Below, piece by piece: positions 21,563 to 33,686 of a stretch of DNA of 64,000 nucleotides. The notes under the pieces are model-generated. The model saw nothing but the letters and a program-made list of their open reading frames with translations. It ran no database searches and was not told where the DNA came from. Numbering within the stretch: the first letter of the stretch is position 1; each line of letters opens with the position of its first letter. The stretch is from Sipunculus nudus (taxonomy: Eukaryota > Annelida > Sipuncula > Golfingiida > Sipunculidae): NCBI GenBank assembly GCA_026874595.1, contig CM049312.1:80248929-80312928 (forward strand), given 5' to 3'. Both the position numbers and the translations under genes were made by a program.

Positions 21563-23639
21563 CGGCTCCGAAAATACCACTTTCATAACATTATCGTATA
21601 ATATCAGGTCATAAATCGCCTTGCTGCCTGGCGGTTATGAATTGCCTTGGTTGCCTTGCATGGTTGCTTTGGCTCATACTGATTTCCAGTAGAGAACCCG
21701 TTTTCTATTGTTTTGTATTGTTTTCATTCAGGCAAACACACGGACCGACTCGCACCCTGCCAAGCCTCAGTCTCATGACACCAAGAACTGATCAGTGTAC
21801 ATTTTGTGCTTGGCAGGGACTCCGGATTGGAGCACTCCAGGATATGTATAAATATTGCTGAATAAATCGACTTTTATGTATATATCGCTGCCTTGCTATC
21901 ATTCATGCCGGGTGACCTGGGCTCTTGTCGGGAACACCCTATATATACTTGTATGAGTGGAGGTAACTGTCTCAGTTTATTGAAGCACTATGTAGATCTG
22001 AATTCTATCCATTTTATTACAGAATGATAGAATTCCATCAAGGTTTCGGACTATCTGAATGGGGCTTACAAGCGAAATTTCTGGCGCCAACCATGCTTAT
22101 TGTACCACTCCTGCGGGTTCTGGGTGAGAATCATCACCCTAGGCCTATTCACGGCTGAGGGGAATCTCAAGCAAAAACGTGGCTTTGTGGGCAAACACAA
22201 GTGTTGCTGTCATGTCAAAGTTCACTGCACCAATGATTCTCTATACGGTCCTGGGAAAAAAGCTGTCAATATATACATTTCCAGCATTTGCAGCCAGGAA
22301 GAAGAAATTGTTTTTTAAAAAAGGTTGCGGTGGCTGAAAAAAAGGTGAGGAGTCTGGACTCCTTGGACCTCTCACCTGGATCCGCTGCTGGTGGTTTGTA
22401 GAAAACGTTAAAAAAATGTGTTATCTAACGTATCATAGCAGCACACGAAGCAAATTTATCCATTTTAAATGTCATTTTATGAATAACATTTCTTGCATTC
22501 AAATTTTTGCCAGACGGTCGAATGATGAATGGGAATTCCCCGGGGATCCCCGGCCTTGGTTTGGGCGATAAAAGGGGAGTTAGATGGTTGATTGAAAGAA
22601 TCCATCAACATCGTGAATGTAATTCATGTAACCTCTGTAAAGTTACTGTAGCCTTTCTGTTGTTTCCCCCAAGGAATTCCAGCAGTTTCATTAGCCCATT
22701 TTCCCGCGATTTCTTAGCTCATGGTGTTCCAGGTTACCGATCTACCCGGTTGAATAAGCCATATAAGTGTTTGCCTTCCAAGCCTCGTTCTGAGTTCCAC
22801 ATGACCAAGAGGGTAATCGGGAACATTGCTTTGTCTAAACACCAAGGAACTTCTGAAAGGCGCACACGTTGGTGAGTTAACTATGGATGTTGGGCACATC
22901 ATCTCCATTAAGCAAAAAAAAGGTTGGGTTCTTGGGCACTTTTTTCATAAATCAGTGCGCGAGGGCAATTTCTTTTACCTTTTAGTGTATGTTTCAATGA
23001 AATGTCATATGACCAGGAAAAACATGACAATAACATAACTGTTTTGCTAAACAGGTAAAAGCACTACATGATAAAAGTAATCTGATCAAAATTGTATTAT
23101 TTTATTGTATATATATGTCCGAGCCAAGCCAAGCCAAAGAAAGTTTACGCTCGTCGAGCAGCTACATGTTGCTGTGGTCACGACCTCAGCCCTGTGCGCT
23201 CCTTAAGCACGTTCTCTGAGCCAACAGACTCCATGCCACACCAAGCCAAGCAGAGCCGCGAGAGGCCTCCACCGTACATCCCGAGCCGGTGACCTTTTTA
23301 GAAAGCTACAGCATCCACAGCCGCAAAGGCAGAAGCAACCCACATTCCCTCCACCGATCCCAGCATGCCATTAGAGAGCCGAACTCGATCTTGTAAACGA
23401 CAGTGTTTCGAGACGTGTCGCCTTTATACTTGCGGTTTCGGCCATTTAGACTGTATTAACCGGTTTACCCAGTTATGCAAGTTTTGGAAGTTTTTTCGTC
23501 ATCAGCCGAGCGGCTGGAGCTAGAAATTGGTAAGCTTCTACTGAAAAACAAAATACAAAATTTTGATGCGGGGTAAAAGTTGACGCGCGGTGCCCGACAA
23601 CCATACCTTTATCTTTTTTTGGCCTTGAGCAAACAAAGA

Positions 23640-23765
23640 GCACAATCTGGGTGCAGGGAATCGACCATGAAAAATATCACCGCTCCTCAACTGAGATTTG
23701 AACTAACAATCTCCAGGTTGGAGCCCTATGCTTAACCCCAAACCACTAAAGCCGGTTCCAGAAAG
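23640..23765 (-). mobile_element. tRNA-derived SINE head (minus strand)
   Basis: Read on the minus strand: GGCTTTAGTGGTTTGGGG (A-box region) and, about 35 bp on, TTAGTTCAAATCTC (B-box region), followed by a body that includes GGTCGATTCCCTGCACCC. Tertiary and anticodon features of a working tRNA are absent. Confidence 0.5.
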
Positions 23766-24902
23766 GATTTTAATGTTTTAAAAAAATAAGTTATTAGAAA
23801 GAAACGCGGTGACAAGAAAGGTTAATTAACAATGAAATAAATATCAGGAATGTTATCACTTTGTAAATGAATAGAAAACGTGAACATGTAAATGTCTGCA
23901 TTCGTGTGTGTGTGTTTGTGTGTGTGTGATGAAGAAAAGGAATACATTTTTATTGCATATCATTGTTACGTCATTATGTACAAAGGGAAGTCATTATTTA
24001 CTCTTTAAGGGACCTTTTCCGATAACGTATGTCAAAGAAAATAATGCCTTAAAAATTTGACACAAATAGGTCGTACAACCCTGATCCCACTGCACACATA
24101 CTGTTCGTTTTGTTTACATCCATTAGTTTAAAACATGTGGGGGGCCCGCCACATAACTCCAAAACACATCGCCATGGACATCGGGGACGAGTAAGACGGA
24201 CAGAGTTTTGCAATCGACATTTTACAACTAGTGACCTTTCAACTTCCGCAACATATGCAAAAAACAAGATTGTATGGTTATTCTGTTTGTCAACATTTCT
24301 ATATTTACTGACAACTTAAAGGAAAACAAGTTCATACAGGATTTATACATGCGTTATAACTTATAAGTTCGTTTCATAACAGGAAGTGCGTACAGTCAAT
24401 TAAAACATCACATAATAAGCAAGAAAACACATTCTACAGAAAAGTTTGTGAATAGCTGGCTTTAAAGTGAATACATATTATTTGTCGTGTTACATGGTAC
24501 GTATGACAGAATATTATCTAAAACGTTTTGTCGGTGAAATCCATAATAATAGACAGCATATGTGTTATTAGGTACACCCATTTGATAACCCATAAGTTGT
24601 CGATTTGACAACCCTGTGTTTTCAGTGTAGGCATTACATTTACTTAATGATTGTCATTAATGTGTACACAGATGTCGGTTTCCAAAATTAAAATGCGGGT
24701 TTGCTGTATTTGTGACTAACAGATGTAATTTAACTCATTTATGCTGTAGGTTGCAGACAGGAAAATAATTTGAATGATTATAATCCTGAATAAATGTGGA
24801 GGTCAAACTATATTTCTCTAATACACACGTATGCATGAATACATATTCATACACACAGATTTACATTTGTAAACTGTTATTAATAGTTTGTGTGGATAAG
24901 TC

Positions 24903-24904
<2 letters not shown>

Positions 24905-24946
<42 letters not shown>
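24905..24946. repeat. (TA)n microsatellite abutting an hAT MITE
   Basis: TA run that ends exactly where the hAT-like terminus TAGTGATG begins, so the element either inserted into it or the run grew at the junction. Confidence 0.9.
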
Positions 24947-24953
<7 letters not shown>

Positions 24954-25339
24954 GTACCGATTAATCGATGATAGGTCGTTTTCAAACTTGATTAATTTCA
25001 TCGCATGTTTACATAATCGATTAAAAAAGAATTACGTATGTACATGCAAATAATCTAATCCTGTCAGAGATATACGAACACAGAGTAAGAACAGCATTAA
25101 AGCGGAACCTTCAGCAACAACCAACAATCGTCTGGCGGCAAGTCAACTCTGGATGCGGGTGGACTGATGATTTCATTATGAATACCGATTAACATCTTTA
25201 CTAGGGTCAATATTTAAGATACTTGTATACAGCAGATTTCAAGGTAATAAAGACATATCATAAAATAATCGATTAATAATCGCACATCGTTCGTTTTTAT
25301 TTTTCAATCATCCATTATGACTTTAATTATTTTCGACTA
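24947..25339 (+). mobile_element. hAT-type MITE, copy A
   Basis: Starts TAGTGATGTACCGATTAATC and ends TTTTCGACTA. The interior matches the reverse complement of 26070-26478 over its whole length (for example GATGCGGGTGGACTGATG here, GATGCGGGCGGATTAATG there; and ATAAAATAATCGATTAATAA in both), so the two are copies of one family in opposite orientation. No transposase. The target duplication is obscured by the TA tract on the left. Confidence 0.8.
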
Positions 25340-25363
25340 GTGTATACACACACACACACACAT

Positions 25364-25364
25364 A

Positions 25365-25420
<56 letters not shown>
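25364..25420. repeat. Compound (TA)n-(GA)n microsatellite
   Basis: TA run to about 25383, then GA repeats up to the pogo-type element that begins GACCTCGCC at 25421. A CA run lies immediately left, at 25345-25362. Confidence 0.9.
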
Positions 25421-25425
<5 letters not shown>

Positions 25426-25545
25426 CGCCTCAGTTTAGAGACCACCTCTAAATAATGACCACTTGTTCATGGTCCCGATTCGTTTTTGCTTTTAATAAAA
25501 GACCACTAAGACGACCACCTATAAAATGCGACCACTGTATCGAGG

Positions 25546-25547
<2 letters not shown>
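25421..25547. mobile_element. pogo/Tigger-type MITE
   Basis: Left end GACCTCGCCTCAGT and, inverted, right end AACCTCGATACAGTGG. Subterminal blocks GACCACCTCTAAATAATG and (inverted) GGTGGTCGTCTTAGTGG are also related. The ACCTCG terminus and insertion beside TA tracts fit Tc1/mariner-pogo-type miniature elements, which duplicate a TA target. About 127 bp; no coding capacity. Confidence 0.6.

Positions 25548-25598
<51 letters not shown>
25548..25598. repeat. (TA)n microsatellite next to pogo-type MITE
   Basis: TA run beginning directly after the element terminus CGAGGTT. Confidence 0.95.
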
Positions 25599-25601
<3 letters not shown>

Positions 25602-26069
25602 TTACATAAATACACAGCTTATGCATCACCTATAGTTTGCTTTATTTGCACCTATCTGGTTCCCGCCTGACTGGCTGTTCGCCAAGGTTTGGCAGATTGT
25701 TAAACTAAGCAAGCGAGGATTACCCCTGAGTAATTATCAGGCGCGAACGAGTTAATAAGTCATGCGCATATGAGTCGATAAATCGCCCGCAGATTTATGA
25801 AATCGTTCATATTTGACTCATGACCCGAACTTGCCTCCGTACACTTGACATTTTTGTTCTAAGCACAAAAATGGTCTATGCTAAGTAGATACAGTTAAAC
25901 CCATTACTCTCTGACACTCAATAGAGCTCACACCTCCGCTAGTGCAAACAGCAATACTAAAATTGGGGTCTGTTATATCAGATATTCTACTTCTAAACAC
26001 GTTTGGTGTAATCACTTCTTTTTAGCAGTTTTGCTAAAGGACAACGAACAAAGCGGTATGGGTGAATAC

Positions 26070-26478
26070 TAGTGGTAGGAATCTATTTTAAAATCATAAT
26101 CAATGACTGATTAATTAAAACGACCAATGATCGATTATTAATCGATTATTTTATGTACTTTTTATTTTACCTTGAAATCTCATGAATAATTGTACTTTAA
26201 ACATTGACCCCAGTAAATGGCGTGACATGTACATTGGTTTTCTTAATGAAACCATTAATCCGCCCGCATCTAAGGTCGACTTGCCGAGGAACGATGAATT
26301 GTTGGCGGTGCAAGGTCCCGTTTTTATCTGTTCGTTAATTCGTTCGTATATCTGTGACAGAATTAGATTCTTTGCATGTGCATAAATAATCATTTTTAAT
26401 CCATTATGCAAAAAAAGGAATCCATTTTGGAAGAACACGACTTATCATCGATTAAACCGATTAATGGGCACTCCGCTA
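26070..26478 (-). mobile_element. hAT-type MITE, copy B, with target-site duplication
   Basis: 409 bp. Plus-strand left end TAGTGGTAGG and right end CACTCCGCTA (inverted TAGCGGAGTG). It is flanked by an 8-bp duplication with one mismatch: GTGAATAC at 26062-26069 and GTGAATAA at 26479-26486. TAG-starting termini and 8-bp target duplications are hallmarks of the hAT superfamily. The interior is the reverse complement of copy A with roughly 75-80% identity by eye. The 95-codon frame inside is fortuitous. Confidence 0.85.
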
Positions 26479-29400
26479 GTGAATAATTTTGAAGAAGTAA
26501 TTACATGTAATTTTGAAAACAAACTAGAAACCGCACTTTATGTAGTCCATATTACGATGGGAATTAAGTATTTTTCTTAAAAAGACCCATGGTAAAGTCT
26601 TGCCTATTATTCAACGAAAGGTTCAAGGATTAACGTTTAGTATTTATATAGGTACTTGAGACTAATGTCACTCTAACCTGCGTCACTGATGATATTTGCG
26701 TTCATTTGGAAAATGCTCGCTACCACCAGGGGTTACATTATTTACTACCATAATATATGACGACTTAATCGCACGTGAACACGAGGGTCATGATAATAAA
26801 GAAAAAGAGTACCACAAGGAAATATGAATACTGTATATTGTACGCCATAATCTAATGTTCCTTTTCATACAAACGTCCCTGTTAGCTTTAGTTTAAAGTT
26901 TTAGCTTTCAGCAATCGTACAATATACGCCCCTAAACGATTTTAGAGAAAATTCTTATGTAACTTCTCATGTTAGAGGATTATACAAGCCTCTATGATCA
27001 TTCTCCCTGCATGATGGACCTATAAAATTAGAAACATACAGTCGGTCACACAGACAGACATACACAAAACGCTGAAGCCGATCCTTTCAGGCGGGCACGA
27101 CCAAAGCTATTTGTGAACAATGTCATCTTAACCATGGCCTAAATTACCCAAACCCGTAAATGTAACGGAAATATCAACCATACGTGCAGTTCAGACGTAA
27201 AGTCTTACCTGTATGGCAGCATGGGATCCACATTCCTGACCATTGGTCACTACACCCGGCACCGTAATGCCCAGTTTAACGGTTTATCTTCTGTTGTAGA
27301 GCCATCTGCCAGGCAGTGGGTTCCGCGTGTTTATTTACGTCTCTGACAGCTTCCCGTTATTATGGTAGGCAAATATACTAACGGATCTAGACCATGGGTT
27401 GAACATGAATGTAGTACGACTGAGAACATAAGATCTCTCCTGTCTGGACGCAGGCTCAACCTACAAGCGACTCCGGCCGATTGTGGGGAACCTATCTCTG
27501 TATCGTGCAGCGACCCTTTAAAGCTAATCTGGAGCCCAATGTTTTTCTTGTTAGTGTCTTACATCAGCGCTTCAACGAAATTTTGGCTTCCGTTGCTACT
27601 TTGCTAGGAAGATAGCATGTGAACTCAATGAGACTCACAAAGAGTAAACTAGTACAGGTTATTTTAATCATATCTGAGTAATGGTATGTTTCGGCCATTC
27701 ATATCGATGTAAAGCCTCTTGTTCTCTCTTTGTGAGGTACCTCATGCGGATACCAATCATTTTCCTGGTTGTAATGATTGGTTTGGAAGGTGCGTGCAAG
27801 CACTCCTTCTCAGCAGGGCTACTGATATACTTAATACACTCAGGAAGCGTTTTCGGTTTTTCAAGATGCAAACGTTAAATGTCAGTCCCTAAGGACTGGC
27901 TCACCTTTATAAGCGACTTTTTTTAGTCAACGTAAAAAAAGTTATTTTTTGTAACAACTCTGTCTGGACCTCGTACCTAAATTGTTGCAAAATTTGGGGG
28001 GAAATACGTAGCCTATAGGAATTTAGAGAAGACGGTCTTCGGTACCTCAGAGCCAAAATGATGAAAACTCGATTGAACATGGTGGATTCGCTTAAATGTG
28101 AAAGCGTCAGGTTATGGCTTTTGGATTATTCCGGGCCCCGTGAATATGAAAGCTTGAATTCAGAGGCCTTAATAATGTTAAAATGCCATCCTTATCGTAT
28201 GGTTACATTCATAAATAAGATAAGCCATGGGTCAGGCCTTAACATATTATCAATAACAGAGCTCAACATCCGGACTCTTCATTATTAATGTACAAAGAAA
28301 CAACAATTCAGCATCAACTTTCGGACAAAGATCAATTAGTTTTTTTCTCAGTTTATATTTTTAGTGAAATATTTAGTTCATCAGTTTTAGTAAACCCCTC
28401 TGAGCTTAATCACCAAATATTCACAATGTTCAATTAAAAGCTATTAAAAGTGTGTCTATGAACACGCTTAAGCATAAAAGGGCAAGGAAATGGATGGATC
28501 TCTGTTTGACTTCTTTCATGAAATTACGTAAGAAAAAGGGTGCAAAGAGATAAAACAGTCCGTGCAAAGTGTTCTGAATGCACCTGATTTATCAAAAGTG
28601 GCACTCAGTACATCAGCTCAGGTGGTGTTAAACACTACACAGGTAATAGATAAAACTCTCAAAGGAAAAGTGCTGCTGATTAATTGCAACACCTTTGCGA
28701 TACTTTTCGGATAACACGCTCTCAGCTCTGTTACATCAAACAAAGGGGTTTATCTTGGGAGCACTAATATTTAAAAAAATACATACCTTGAGGTTAATCA
28801 TTTAACTATGCAAAGAAATACTTACGTATTCCTTGCACTTCGTCTAGTGGCATTCACATAATTGATATTGTATATATTTTGTTAAATGCATTTTCATTTG
28901 GAAATTTAGTTTTTCCAGAAAATATAATCCATGGGGATACGTTATGGCAAGGCAAAATCAAGCTAGGGCGAATGATTTTCATTTGTTTATATCAAATGAC
29001 AGCTATGTTGTATACATACACATTTAAAGTGATAGGACAAAATACCATCTCGTATTTCAATAAATTACTGTGTAAACATAAGCGGCAAGTAATGATTGAA
29101 AACAGGAGAAAGTCAAATGCCACGGGGAAGCCTGAATTTGTGTCAGCCAGAAATTATCACTTCCAGTTAAAAGTGCCGTATATAATTCAATTATTAAATG
29201 CCGCAGCCATGCATAGTCATAACTGGTTGAATTTAGTCATTAGAAATTTACTTCGCTTACAGGAATGCAAACGCTCCCTAACACCATTAACTATTATATA
29301 TATTTATAATTCATTTTACTCGCACTATTCCCGTGAGCTATATACATGCTGAATATACGTTAATCTTTATACTTGATGGCTTCGGGAATTAAACTTACGT

Positions 29401-30692
29401 CTACAGGCGTTCACTTTCCTGTCATAAGCTTCTCTATGCCTGTAGAGCATACAACGAGAAAAACTTCATTCTTATATAGAAATGAAACTTTCCATTTTTA
29501 GAATTTCTATATAGATGGCACGTTTTGAATTCCCGTGCTAGTCTGTTACTTTCAAAAATGTTATGTAAATGGATGGCACCTTTTTAAAGACTAGCGGTGT
29601 GAAGGTTCTATCCACTAGCTTTTGGGTGCTCGGCCCCTACACAGGCGTGAATGGAGTCACAAGACTTTTTTATATATAAGGTAAACTACTATTTTTTTTT
29701 AAAATAACATATATAGAATATTGATTTTAGGCAATGAAAAATACATTAAAGAACAGTACCATGTATATTTTCCTCTATATCTTGACAGAACTGTTTTCGT
29801 TTAATTAAATTGGATGCCAACAAATCTGCAACGGACATATTAATTTAATATATTTATAAAGAATGATGTCTACAAAACGAGAATTTTTAGAAACAAAGAC
29901 ATATAGCCCGCAGAATGTTGTTGTAAATAATGAAAAATGTATAAACGACACAATAGCCTGTATTATTAGCCAGGGGGTAACGAACTTATATAAATGCTTA
30001 ATTTATTTTATTCTAGGTTTGAACAAATATCTCCTATAGTGTCTGCCTGAAGGAAGCTGAAATGGTCTCATTATCTGGAGTTATATTATGGCTTCATTTA
30101 AGTGCTTTGGGCTAGGCCTGCATGTGTATTGCTTACGGGTGCATTTCCGGGGCTAATATTTAATAAGGGAATATTGAATGACAAAATATATGTTAATATT
30201 AGTTGTTTTTTTTTATTCTTTGTGCTTGCACTGTTTGTACCATATAGTATTCGTCTATATCATAGTACTGGAACATATTATATAAAACATATCAGTAGAA
30301 CTGTGTGATATAGCAGGCTCTTATTGGCGGTAAGACATCTAATATTGAACCTGTCTAGACCGTTACGGAGAACATGCTCACAATCAGCTGCTACAGAGCT
30401 GTAAAGGATGAAGCAGCCCAGCCCTGCTGTAAATTAACCTCGAGCTAAAACTAAGTATACAAGCAACATGTCTCAGACACTAACCATTCCTCATGTCTTC
30501 CCAACGGGCACTTGTAACAGAAACCAGAGTTCTCCCGCCTCTAACAACTACACCAGTAACATTAACAAGACGGAAACATTAACACCTCCACAACTTGGAC
30601 CATTCACCTCGTATATCTTTAATAGATACTGTTGCTTGCCTGGTATGTAGAAACTTATATCTAATTGTTGATGCACCCTCCCTACTTTCTTA

Positions 30693-30695
<3 letters not shown>

Positions 30696-30751
<56 letters not shown>
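30696..30751. repeat. (TA)n microsatellite
   Basis: Pure TA run ending at ACATGTAAATAC. Confidence 0.95.
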
Positions 30752-33604
30752 CATGTAAATACTTCTTCCTTTTCCTCCTCGTTGCTCTTTCTTGTTCGTT
30801 CCGTTCTCTTTTTTTCCCTTTGCCGTCCGCATCGTTCTTTATCAATTCTCTTTTCCCTGCCTTTTATGATTTATCCAAGTAAACCCTTGATTCTCGTTCC
30901 CTCCAGTTCCCCACTAAATTTTTCAACTGCCTTATTCCACTTTTGAGACACCTTTTCCATTTATAGTTTATAGTTGTTTTCCATCTTCATTTCTCTTTGT
31001 TTGTCATCGTCATTTCCTATCTTTTGGTCAACTATGTTTACCCTCGTTTTCCCTCTTTTCCCCTTCATGTTTCTACTTCTTTTTCGATGTCTTCCCGTTT
31101 TCCCATAAATTTTCTCTTCTTAGTCATCTCCGTTTTCCTTGTTCCAGTCAGCTGGCCATCGCTTCCCTTTACTTCTTACACATTTCCGCTTACCCGTTTC
31201 GGAATCCTGCTATGTGGTTTCGTGCTATCTTGTTCCTGAACGATTTTAAAAGTTGTAGAAGCACTTAAAGGTCCAATGTATTGTACTCGAATGACAGACT
31301 CTTCATAAAATTCCTCACCTTGAATTATTTTATGTTGACGTACTTGCTGACCATGAACCCAGCTGAGAGTACCCGGTGCAGTTTATCATCATAACACAGG
31401 AATCCGACTACCACATCAGTCGGTAGTAGGAAGGTATGTATATACCCGCGATTATCAGACAAGCCTCGGGCAACGAGTCCTCGAATAATAACATCACGAG
31501 TTTTGAAGTAAAAACAATATAGCCCTCCCTCATATTTCATCTGACACGAGTTCATTATCCAGTACAAGAGTCCCTTAACTGGGCTTATAAAACCTCCGAC
31601 GTATCCCCACCTACTAACATCGCAATGTTTAGTCAGGCAAAGTAGGAGTGGGGAAGGCGATCAATTTATTTATATTGTTTCTCCGTCTCGGGGTGTATGT
31701 GAAGTACTGCTGTCTGGTCTACTTCTTACTGTCTTTGATATCTGCGAGGCACAAATAAACCCACTTAATATCCAGGCCGTAATAAAAGCACGATGTAATG
31801 TAAATTACGTAAATTCCAAAGAATGTTTATTATCTGGACTTATATTAGACTTGCAAATCGCCGTTTCTGTAATCAAACTGAACATTTACAACGTAAAAAA
31901 ATATAAAGTTGTTACAGTACTCAACTCGACATATATATATATATGATATTTTCTTATTCTCCTTATGCAGAGGAGGGTATATGTTTTCATCAGCGTTTCC
32001 TGTTTCGTTTAAAGTCATGGAGCATTTAAAAAAACTGGGTTTCATGATCTTTCTTTTATATCGTTTGATGTCCATGCTGTCGGTAATGCATATGTCATTA
32101 AAGCGCATTTTAATCGGTGGTCGAGTGGACCATTTATGCTCATAGAAAGGATGACCCAAGTTTGTATCCCCGCACAGGCAAGCATTTCAGGATAATCCTG
32201 TAACTAAGACTTTTATGATTCTTGGCAGAGTTATGTCCCCCGCCCCTTCGAGTAACTCGCCAGTCGTCCAGTAAACCAGTATACATTTGGGTCAGCTTAA
32301 TGTGTGTCCGTCTTCCAGAACACCCAGGCGAATGACTTGCCGTTCCCATTTAAACAGATGTGTTTGCATTATCAGATGTATTGAGTGCCGTGTGTAAAGT
32401 TATACGCCAGAGAGATTGAATTTATACTATGAAACCGTTTGCTTGCGCTTGCGCCTGTGTCCGTGTATCCATGCCACATATTGACCAAACTCTCTCTTTA
32501 GCTGAAATGTATAAGCTCTTGTGAGGTGTGCTTCCTACAGAGAACACTCGCGCTGTCCAGTTGTTATCCTGTATTTGTAGGCCTATATGTGTGGAGTTCC
32601 CGCCTGCCTGTGTTAGCCATAAATTTTATCCATATCACGTTGTGTAGGTAACATATGCGTGGATATTCAGCCCAGGAAGCGGTTCGTGCTTCACCAGGAG
32701 CGCTCTACTAGGAGCCTGGTTCCTGCTTCTGTACTTGTATAGAGCTGTCCTTGTCAGTGCCAGCGGCCAAGTTGAACAGCTGCTATCGCCTTAGATATCT
32801 TGACCATTGGCCAGTTTCCGCTGCCCATTTCTCGATACGGCCATTAAGATCCCGGGAGTCTCTTCAGCGGCTCCGATTAGGATCGTTCATATGGTCATTA
32901 CTACTGTCAGGGTCGCTGATAAATGGCCAAATATTGTAACAATCTCACAGCTCATACACAGTCAATAACAAATGATGCCGTCTTCCTGTCAAACAATTAT
33001 AAGTACCATTCCTGGGTAAAACCGCGCCTGGCTGGCTTAGGTTAGCAGACAAAGGTGTATTTCTGATCCTTTTTTCCCTGTCCATATATAAGGTCGTCAA
33101 ATGAGCCCAGGCGACCTTCCGAAATTAGCTAAAAGCGGCCTGAGAAAGGCAATTATGTCTATGACAGCGCCCTGCCTAGAAGTGCCGGGATATGTTTTAG
33201 TTCATTAGGATCACTGTTCGTGGTAAGACGTTCTGAGTAGGGTTGCAAATTGTGAAAAATTGTCCCAGATCGGACAAGAATTATTTGCCTTAGCCAGACT
33301 CCCAAACTAGAAATGTGCGAGTGTCCCATAGGATGCACTTATTAACATCTTTCTGCGAAGGTAATACTTCCATATTTAACGGAGATTTGACAAAACATGA
33401 AATGGGTAGTGATTGTACTGCCACGAAGAAGCGAAGGTATAATGTTACATTCGTTTGATGTCGTCGTCTCCAAGCAAATTTCCTGAAAATTGAAGAGATT
33501 TTCAAGTGGAATATGTAATGAAAGCGCTTTCATATATATTCCACTTGGCACCGGACGAAGGAACTCTCAGCTTCGAAAGCTCGTGAATGAAATAAGCTGT
33601 AAAC

Positions 33605-33626
33605 ACTATCTATCTATCTATGTATC

Positions 33627-33683
<57 letters not shown>
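33605..33683. repeat. Compound (TATC)n-(TA)n microsatellite
   Basis: CTATCTATCTATGTATCTA followed by a TA run with one TACATA interruption. Confidence 0.95.

Positions 33684-33686
<3 letters not shown>

Larger units (their letters stand above)
20902..24904. other. Noncoding interval upstream of channel gene 1
   Basis: No gene I can support. Holds a (TA)n tract (21509-21561), a GC-richer patch at 23115-23300 with CCAAGCCAAGC occurring twice, a tRNA-like repeat on the minus strand (23640-23765) and a short TG microsatellite (near 23903-23930). A 122-codon plus-strand frame at 22507-22875 matches nothing I recognise. Confidence 0.6.

Noticed and set aside
22507-22875. 122-codon plus-strand frame
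   Set aside because: No recognisable family; no supporting gene context.
23500-23540. CTGATGA-GAAA on the minus strand as another hammerhead
   Set aside because: The two core strands are separated by only two bases, leaving no stem II.
28879-29352. 157-codon plus-strand frame
   Set aside because: No domain, low-complexity AT-rich codons, no splice or promoter context; expected by chance over 12 kb.
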